47,454 bases of DNA from Verrucomicrobiaceae bacterium. Its GTDB lineage: Bacteria > Verrucomicrobiota > Verrucomicrobiia > Verrucomicrobiales > Akkermansiaceae. How positions within the stretch are numbered: position 1 is the stretch's first letter; each line of letters opens with the position of its first letter. Position numbers and translations under genes: made by a program. The notes under the pieces were generated by a model that made no database searches, had not been told where the DNA came from, and saw only the letters and a program-made list of their open reading frames with translations. Below are positions 42,435 to 47,454 of this stretch, in pieces. Location of the stretch: assembly GCA_027487435.1 (NCBI GenBank), contig JAIYDP010000324.1, forward strand, positions 1 through 47,454. Direction: 5' to 3'.

Positions 42435-45206
42435 ATGAACCAGTCTATCAGTGCAAGGCTTAATGCTGATCTCCTCGAGGAAATGTATCAACGTTGGATG
42501 TCAAATCCCGAATCCGTCGATTCGCAATGGGCCTTGTTTTTTGAAGGTTTTACCTTGGGCGTAGCACAACCACCTGCACCTCGCACAGGCCAGACATCGA
42601 CGGTTCCGAGTGACAGTCTAGCTCCCATTGGTGAACTTGACTTCCGCGCAAAACTCACGGGGATTGTGGAAAATTTCCGACGTTTGGGACACACGCAAGC
42701 AAACATCAATCCGCTTGCCGAAAAACCCGAGTCCAATCCACGATTGTTGCCATCGGCACTTGGATTTACCGATTCGGACATGGAGAAAGAAGCTTCCTCT
42801 GCCTTTTTCCGCAGTGGTCAACGCATGAAATTACGTGATTTTTTCCAAGTTATGGAAGAAACGTATTGCGGCAGCATTGGAGCGGAATTCATGCACATTA
42901 CCAACACCGCCGTGCGCCATTGGGTTCGTGACCGCATTGAAAAACGCCCACTACGTCCTCCAGAATCTAAGGAAAATCGCATTAAGTCCCTTCAGTGGTT
43001 AATGGAGGCAGAGATCTTCGAGTCATTTCTCGGAAAAAAATTCATCGGCGAGAAACGTTTCTCCATCGAAGGCGGCGAAGGTTCCATGGTCATTCTTAAC
43101 GCCATCCTTGAGGCCTGCCCCGCAGCTGGTGTTACCGAAATCGAAATGGGCATGGCTCACCGCGGTCGACTTAACGTCCTTGCCAATTTCGTTAAAAAAA
43201 CTGTCACCACTATCCTTTACGAATTTACACCAAATTACGAGCCGGATCTCGTGGCAGGTGACGGCGATGTCAAATACCACCTCGGCTACGAAAGCATTCG
43301 TCAAGTCCCCGGGGGCGATGTGCGAGTAAGTCTCGCCGCCAACCCCAGCCACCTTGAGGCTGTGAATCCGGTCGTCGAAGGCAAAGCGCGTGCCCGCCAG
43401 CGCATCATCGGTGATGACGGTGCCATCACGGATCGCAAACGTGTCCTCCCTATCTTACTACACGGCGATGCAGCCTTTGCAGGCCAAGGTTCCGTAGCTG
43501 AGGTCATCAACCTCTCACAACTCCCTGGCTATCGCACGGGTGGCACCATTCATTTGGTCGTCAATAACCAAATTGGCTTCACCACCATGCCAGCGGATGC
43601 CCGCTCCTCCCCTTACGCTACAGACGTAGCAAAAATGATCGACGCTCCCATCCTTCACATCAATGGCGAGCGCCCCGAAGAACTCTGGTGGGCGGCTCAA
43701 TTTGCCCTAGATTTCCGCCAAACCTTTGGCCGCGATGTCGTCCTCGATATGTATTGCTATCGTCGCCAAGGTCACAACGAAACGGACCAAGCTGCATTCA
43801 CAGCACCGCTTTTTGCCAAAGCCATCGCCGCACGCCAGCCGATCAATTACCTTTACAAAAACGAACTCATCGCCAACGGCACCATCAGCCAAGCCGATGC
43901 CGATGCGCTAGAGAAAGCCATCTGGGACAAGCTTGAAGCAGAGCACCTCCGCATGCTCGAATTGCAAGAAAAAGGCGACCGCACTGCCTTCAGTGGCTCC
44001 ACCGCCATCGAGCAGGTTCCCTACCATCATGCTCCCGTTGCCACTGGCGTTGAACAAAGCACGCTTCAGCACATCGGCAAAACGCTCACCACTGTCCCCG
44101 ACGGCTTTCAACTCCACTCGATCTTGGAAAAACGCTTCGTTCCCCGCCGCCGCGAGGCCATGGAAACAGGCAAAAACATCGATTGGGCCATGGCCGAATC
44201 GCTCGCTTGGGGATCTTTGCTACTAGAAGGCACGCCCATCCGCCTCTCCGGTCAAGATGTTCGCCGCGGCACTTTCTCTCATCGTCACGCAGTCTTCTAT
44301 GACTACGAGACCCGCAATCGCTACATCCCTCTCGAAAATCTCAGCCCAAATCAAGCGCGCTTCCGCGTTTACAACTCGCTTCTTTCCGAATTTGCAGTGC
44401 TTGGTTTCGATTACGGCTACAACCTCAGTGCGCCTAATCTCCTCTGCCTTTGGGAAGCTCAATTCGGTGACTTCTCGAATGGCGCTCAAGTCATCATCGA
44501 CCAATTCATCGCCTCCGCCGAGTCCAAGTGGCAAACACCGAGCGACATCGTTCTGCTGCTCCCTCACGGCTACGAAGGCCAAGGCCCAGAGCACTCCAGC
44601 GCCCGCCTAGAACGCTTCCTGCAACTCTGCGCTGACGACAACATGATCGTCGGAAATTTCTCCACCCCGGCGCAATACTTCCACGCACTACGCCGCCAAA
44701 AGCGCCGTGAGTTCCGTAAACCGCTGATTCTCATGACGCCAAAGAGCTTGCTCACACGCCCTGAAGCGGTATCCAGCATCCAAGATTTTCTTCCTGGCAC
44801 CTGCTTCCAAGAACTTCTTCCCGACTCCCATCCGCACCAAGATCCAAGCTCCATCAAACGAATCATCTTCTGCTCGGGCAAGGTGTTTTACGATTTGGAT
44901 GCCTATCGCAAAGAGCACAACTATAGCGATACCGCCATCATTCGAGTTGAGCAACTCTACCCATTCCACTCCGAACTTGCGCAGTTCCTCGTTAGCGAAT
45001 TCCAAAACGCCTGCTCCTTTGTCTGGTGCCAGGAAGAACCCGAAAACATGGGAGCGGCCCGCTTTATCTTGCCACATCTGAAAAAAGTCGTCGGACGCGA
45101 TGTTCACTACGCAGGTCGCGAGGAAGCCGCCTCCCCCGCTGCTGGCTCCAAAGCCATTCACTACCGCGAATTCAAAGCCTTCCTCAAAAACGCCTTTAGC
45201 CTCTGA
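42435..45206 (+). CDS. odhA: 2-oxoglutarate dehydrogenase E1 component
   Basis: Thiamine-diphosphate-dependent decarboxylase of 2-oxoglutarate that reductively succinylates the lipoyl group of E2; TCA cycle, cytoplasm. Start at 42435 (MNQSISARLNADLLEEMYQRW) gives 923 residues, the family's usual size; the frame extends upstream to 42330 without support. The N-terminal 'LEEMYQRWMSNPESVDSQWALFF' pattern is the E1o-specific helix that docks on the E2 core. Catalytic parts: 'MGMAHRGRLNVLANF', 'HGDAAFAGQGSVAE', 'VVNNQIGFTT' (ThDP/Mg region), 'YRRQGHNETDQ', and in the C-terminal half 'RGTFSHRHAVFYD' and 'LPHGYEGQGPEHSSARLERFLQL'-type segments. It is 26 nt upstream of sucB. Confidence 0.95.
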   Translation: MNQSISARLNADLLEEMYQRWMSNPESVDSQWALFFEGFTLGVAQPPAPRTGQTSTVPSDSLAPIGELDFRAKLTGIVENFRRLGHTQANINPLAEKPESNPRLLPSALGFTDSDMEKEASSAFFRSGQRMKLRDFFQVMEETYCGSIGAEFMHITNTAVRHWVRDRIEKRPLRPPESKENRIKSLQWLMEAEIFESFLGKKFIGEKRFSIEGGEGSMVILNAILEACPAAGVTEIEMGMAHRGRLNVLANFVKKTVTTILYEFTPNYEPDLVAGDGDVKYHLGYESIRQVPGGDVRVSLAANPSHLEAVNPVVEGKARARQRIIGDDGAITDRKRVLPILLHGDAAFAGQGSVAEVINLSQLPGYRTGGTIHLVVNNQIGFTTMPADARSSPYATDVAKMIDAPILHINGERPEELWWAAQFALDFRQTFGRDVVLDMYCYRRQGHNETDQAAFTAPLFAKAIAARQPINYLYKNELIANGTISQADADALEKAIWDKLEAEHLRMLELQEKGDRTAFSGSTAIEQVPYHHAPVATGVEQSTLQHIGKTLTTVPDGFQLHSILEKRFVPRRREAMETGKNIDWAMAESLAWGSLLLEGTPIRLSGQDVRRGTFSHRHAVFYDYETRNRYIPLENLSPNQARFRVYNSLLSEFAVLGFDYGYNLSAPNLLCLWEAQFGDFSNGAQVIIDQFIASAESKWQTPSDIVLLLPHGYEGQGPEHSSARLERFLQLCADDNMIVGNFSTPAQYFHALRRQKRREFRKPLILMTPKSLLTRPEAVSSIQDFLPGTCFQELLPDSHPHQDPSSIKRIIFCSGKVFYDLDAYRKEHNYSDTAIIRVEQLYPFHSELAQFLVSEFQNACSFVWCQEEPENMGAARFILPHLKKVVGRDVHYAGREEAASPAAGSKAIHYREFKAFLKNAFSL

Positions 45207-45232
45207 TCCACCACTCCTAATTCCTTCTCCAC

Positions 45233-46360
45233 ATGTCCACCGATCTTAAAGTACCTGCCTCTGGCGAATCCGTAACCTCCGCCAATATTGGCCGTTGGCA
45301 CAAAGCGAATGGCGATACCGTCCGCAAAGGCGAAATCCTCGTTACACTCGAAACCGACAAAGTTTCCCAAGAACTCGAAGCCCCAGCCGATGGTACACTC
45401 AACATCATCACTCCCGAAGGCACTGAAGTCGCCATCGGAGCCATCATTGGCACCGTCATCGAAGGCGCATCGGCTCCCGCAGCGGCGGCAGCAGCCCCAG
45501 CCCCTCAAGCGGCACCTGCTGCCAGTGCTCCTCCCGCAGCTGCACCAGCACCTGTGTCTGCACCTGCCCCGGTTGCGACACCGGCTCCTGCTCCGGTACT
45601 TGCACCCTTCGTTCCAGCAGTGAGCGCGCCAGCTCCCGCAGCCGCACCGATTGTCAGCGATGGCCGTAGCACACGGAAGAAAATGTCCATGCTGCGCCGC
45701 AAGATCGCGAATCACCTCGTGACCGCGCAACAAACAGCCGCCATTCTCACTACTTTCAACGAGGTCGATATGACCGCTGTCATGAGCTTGCGCAAGTCCG
45801 TGCAAGAAGACTTCCTCAAGAAACATAAAGTCAAACTCGGCTTCATGTCCTTCTTCATCAAAGCCGTCGTGCAAGCCCTCAAGGACGTGCCGCAAATCAA
45901 CGCCATGATCGATGGCAACGACATCATCGAAAACCACTTCTTTGACATCGGCGTCGCCATCGGCACGGAAAAAGGCCTCATCGTGCCAGTCATCCGCGAT
46001 TGCGATAAAAAATCTTTCGCCCAAATCGAACAAGCGATCATCGACTATGCCATGAAAGGCCGCGACGGCAAAATCGTCATGGAAGACCTTCAAGGCGGAG
46101 TCTTCACCATCTCGAACGGCGGCACTTACGGTTCCTTGCTCAGCACGCCGATTCTCAATCCGCCACAAAGCGGCATCCTTGGCATGCACACCATCCAGCA
46201 ACGTCCTGTTGCCATCGATGGCAAAGTCGAAATCCGCCCGATGATGTATCTCGCCCTCAGCTACGATCACCGCCTCGTCGATGGCAAAGAAGCCGTTACT
46301 TTCCTCATTCGCATCAAAGAATCTCTAGAAAATCCAACGCGTCTTCTGCTAGAAATGTAA
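45233..46360 (+). CDS. sucB: Dihydrolipoyllysine succinyltransferase E2 of 2-oxoglutarate dehydrogenase
   Basis: Core of the 2-oxoglutarate dehydrogenase complex, transferring succinyl from the lipoyl arm to CoA. Lipoyl domain 1-77 with Lys43 in ETDKVS; a 65-residue Ala/Pro linker (78-142); catalytic domain from about 144 ('[19 protein letters not shown]', then '[12 protein letters not shown]') to the end, with His346 and Asp350 in SYDHRLVDG. The ~35-residue peripheral subunit-binding domain that normally lies in the linker and holds E3 is not visible (no 'SPAVRKLA...G.GGRI...D' pattern). 375 residues, accordingly shorter than E. coli SucB. E3 (lpd) is not in the window. Confidence 0.95.
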   Translation: MSTDLKVPASGESVTSANIGRWHKANGDTVRKGEILVTLETDKVSQELEAPADGTLNIITPEGTEVAIGAIIGTVIEGASAPAAAAAAPAPQAAPAASAPPAAAPAPVSAPAPVATPAPAPVLAPFVPAVSAPAPAAAPIVSDGRSTRKKMSMLRRKIANHLVTAQQTAAILTTFNEVDMTAVMSLRKSVQEDFLKKHKVKLGFMSFFIKAVVQALKDVPQINAMIDGNDIIENHFFDIGVAIGTEKGLIVPVIRDCDKKSFAQIEQAIIDYAMKGRDGKIVMEDLQGGVFTISNGGTYGSLLSTPILNPPQSGILGMHTIQQRPVAIDGKVEIRPMMYLALSYDHRLVDGKEAVTFLIRIKESLENPTRLLLEM

Positions 46361-46404
46361 TCTCCTCGTAGTGCTGCCACTCAGCCTCGATCTGGCGATT
46401 GCCT

Positions 46405-46502
46405 GGACAACGTCTAGCTCACCCACAGCGGTAAGGGCTACACGAACTCATAGACAAGCGTTCCCCCGTCGTGAGACGAGTGTCTCATTCGCTTTGTTAT
46501 CA
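46405..46502 (-). other. Putative attC-like site 6 (minus orientation)
   Basis: On the minus strand it begins TGATAAC (46496-46502), 3 nt after the stop codon of the downstream hypothetical gene, and ends GTTGTCC (46405-46411). Its right half (46409-46437) is repeated at 47224-47252 with 25 of 29 matches. Internal pairing includes GAGAC-GAGT-GTCTC (46473-46486) and CTCAC with GTGAG. Interpretation as attC is inference. Confidence 0.4.
46409..46437 (-). repeat. 29-bp repeat flanking the hypothetical gene, copy 1
   Basis: 25 of 29 positions match 47224-47252, same orientation, with the shared core TAGCTCA...CAGCGGTAAGGG. The two copies bracket exactly one gene. Confidence 0.75.
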
Positions 46503-46505
46503 TTG

Positions 46506-47213
46506 CTACTCAGACAGGGGAGCCTGTTGCCCAGCGCGGAATTGTTCTTCCCTTTTCACCTTCTCTTCTAGTGCGACTTTATAATCCGCTAGAGACTTGT
46601 ATGGAGTTAATGGCAAACCAACCTGATCAAGGAGTGTCGCTATCGCTAGAAAGTCGGGCTGACTCGTAGGGTAAACTCTCACTGCGGGATCAATACTATT
46701 CTTCCGATGGTATATTTTCGCGCGATTGCAGGTAAAACACACTTCGATGCATCCGACCGGAATCCCAAAGTCTTGATAAAAAACAATGATGTGATGAGGA
46801 TCATAGCAGTCAGAGCCAAGGAGAATGTTATTTGCCTGATTCTCTTTAAGTGTGAGATCAAAAATCTTTTGCGCTAGATCTTTTTTGATCTTCTTCTGCG
46901 AGGTCGTTCTTGATACCAATCCCGCAGTATCAAGCAAAAAATCTGGAATCAGTAGCGATCCTCTGCTGATGTGCGCATCTTCGGAGTCATCTCCGTCCTG
47001 TCCAAAAGGATCATCTTTAGGAATTGGGCGTGCATCTCTTTCATCCCCGTCTCTAAAGTTGTAGGCTACACAAAACGTCCATTCTGGGAACTCTGAAATT
47101 TTACCTACGATTTCTGAGTTCTCGGAATCGGCTTGAAATGGATCATTTACCTTTTCGGAAGCGCAACATAACCCGATCCATAACCAAGCTAGAGTGAAAT
47201 AGAAGTGTTTCAT
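46506..47213 (-). CDS. Hypothetical secreted protein in a cassette-like unit
   Basis: 235 residues from Met 47213 (MKHFYFTLAWLWIGLCCAS), a signal peptide possibly ending at a lipobox-like 'GLCC'; a longer frame to 47237 adds eight residues that precede the signal. The start follows AAGAAAAAAA. The mature part has a central 'DLTLKENQANNILLGSDCYDPHHIIVFYQDFGIPVGCIEVCFTCNRAKI' type stretch with several Cys residues and an Asp-rich early region. Family not recognised. The stop codon lies 3 nt from attC-like site 6 and the start 6 nt from attC-like site 5, so the gene fills the unit completely. Confidence 0.7.
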   Translation of the reverse strand: MKHFYFTLAWLWIGLCCASEKVNDPFQADSENSEIVGKISEFPEWTFCVAYNFRDGDERDARPIPKDDPFGQDGDDSEDAHISRGSLLIPDFLLDTAGLVSRTTSQKKIKKDLAQKIFDLTLKENQANNILLGSDCYDPHHIIVFYQDFGIPVGCIEVCFTCNRAKIYHRKNSIDPAVRVYPTSQPDFLAIATLLDQVGLPLTPYKSLADYKVALEEKVKREEQFRAGQQAPLSE

Positions 47214-47219
47214 TTTTTT

Positions 47220-47309
47220 TCTTAACGTGTAGCTCATTCCCAGCGGTAAGGGAAGTGCAAATTAAAAGAGGAGCGATCATCGAGCCTTCGCAAGAAGGGC
47301 TTGTTCAAA
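47220..47309 (-). other. Putative attC-like site 5 (minus orientation)
   Basis: On the minus strand it begins TTTGAAC-AAGCCC (from 47309), closely like the GTCGAAC-AAGCC start at 846, and ends CACGTTAAGA (to 47220), with GTTAAGA close to the GTTRRRY consensus. It holds a small hairpin CCTTC-GCAA-GAAGG (47285-47298) with a GNRA-type loop. The right half repeats site 6. It ends 6 nt before the hypothetical gene's ATG. Confidence 0.45.
47224..47252 (-). repeat. 29-bp repeat flanking the hypothetical gene, copy 2
   Basis: Partner of 46409-46437; see there. Confidence 0.75.
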
Positions 47310-47319
47310 TTTTCTCAAA

Positions 47320-47357
47320 TATCGAAAAGATTCTGCGGTATCGAAAAGATTCTGCGG
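47320..47357 (+). repeat. Perfect 19-bp tandem duplication
   Basis: TATCGAAAAGATTCTGCGG at 47320-47338 and again, identical, at 47339-47357, directly before an ATG (47361). A recent slippage or duplication event. Confidence 0.95.
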
Positions 47358-47360
47358 GAA

Positions 47361-47454
47361 ATGATGCTTCCTGAATTTATTGATTTTAGAGTGTCTCCAG
47401 CAGATGTAGATGAACTTCCAGCAGATGTAGATGAACTTCCAGCAGATGTAGATG
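47361..47454 (+). CDS. Partial ORF with heptapeptide repeats, cut by window end
   Basis: MMLPEFIDFRV then SPADVDE, LPADVDE and a third copy running off the edge. The acidic heptads look more protein-like than the opposite strand, where a frame open from 47454 to a TGA at 47277-47279 (ending ...FEQALLAKAR) would overlap attC-like site 5 as cassette genes often do. Which strand is coded cannot be decided from 94 bases. Function unknown. Confidence 0.3.
   Translation, partial: MMLPEFIDFRVSPADVDELPADVDELPADVD
47394..47454 (+). repeat. 21-bp tandem repeats at window end
   Basis: Units at 47394-47414, 47415-47435 and 47436-47454 (truncated by the window). The last two are identical as far as seen; the first differs in its first two bases. 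A multiple of three, so copy-number change keeps the frame. Confidence 0.95.

Noticed and set aside
45161..46270. 369-codon minus-strand ORF opposite sucB
   Set aside because: Antisense shadow: it is rich in Arg/Cys/Gly from the reversed Ala/Pro linker codons, has no recognisable domain, and sucB on the + strand is unambiguous.

Overview
The window looks like chromosomal DNA of a Verrucomicrobiota bacterium (PVC superphylum), probably in or near Verrucomicrobiales. The indicators are a PVC-type heme-binding CxxCH protein next to a ThuA-domain protein and a Tat-exported Gfo/Idh/MocA oxidoreductase, a giant secreted protein with autotransporter-associated beta-strand repeats, several secreted enzymes with modular C-termini, and a dcw (division and cell wall) cluster that opens with mraZ. 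The assignment rests on gene content read by eye, not on a database search.

Region 1 (1-5.9 kb) holds small, functionally unrelated genes, all on the + strand: an ExbD/TolR-like exported protein, two unknowns, an ADP-ribosylglycohydrolase, a SAM methyltransferase, a GNAT acetyltransferase and a CPBP membrane protease. Most gaps hold imperfect palindromes whose ends (YGAAC...GTTC-type cores) and position next to stop codons resemble integron attC sites. No integrase is visible. I read this as a possible gene-cassette array. Region 2 (6.3-16.8 kb) is one 3,499-residue secreted subtilase/adhesin with two diverged copies of a ~747-residue block and four exact 270-bp cadherin-like repeats. Region 3 (16.9-29.5 kb) encodes exported catabolic proteins: an S9 peptidase, a PHB-depolymerase-like esterase, ThuA, a heme-binding c-type cytochrome fusion, an oxidoreductase, a SUMF1-fold protein and a trypsin-like protease.

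Region 4 (29.5-41.1 kb) is a compact minus-strand dcw operon: mraZ, rsmH, ftsL-like, ftsI, murE, murF, mraY, murD, a LysM membrane protein and ftsW. It runs from Park-nucleotide synthesis to lipid I and septal transpeptidation. The mDAP-type MurE motif implies meso-diaminopimelate peptidoglycan. Four AAAGTG-like boxes at an exact 10-bp period directly before mraZ look like the MraZ autoregulatory operator. The cluster stops at ftsW; murG, murC and ftsQAZ are not here.

Region 5 (41.4-47.5 kb) holds an orphan ABC ATPase divergent from the odhA-sucB operon (2-oxoglutarate dehydrogenase E1 and E2; the E2 lacks a visible peripheral subunit-binding domain). It ends with a minus-strand unknown secreted protein flanked by two related attC-like sites. 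The window therefore ends, as it begins, in cassette-like DNA.
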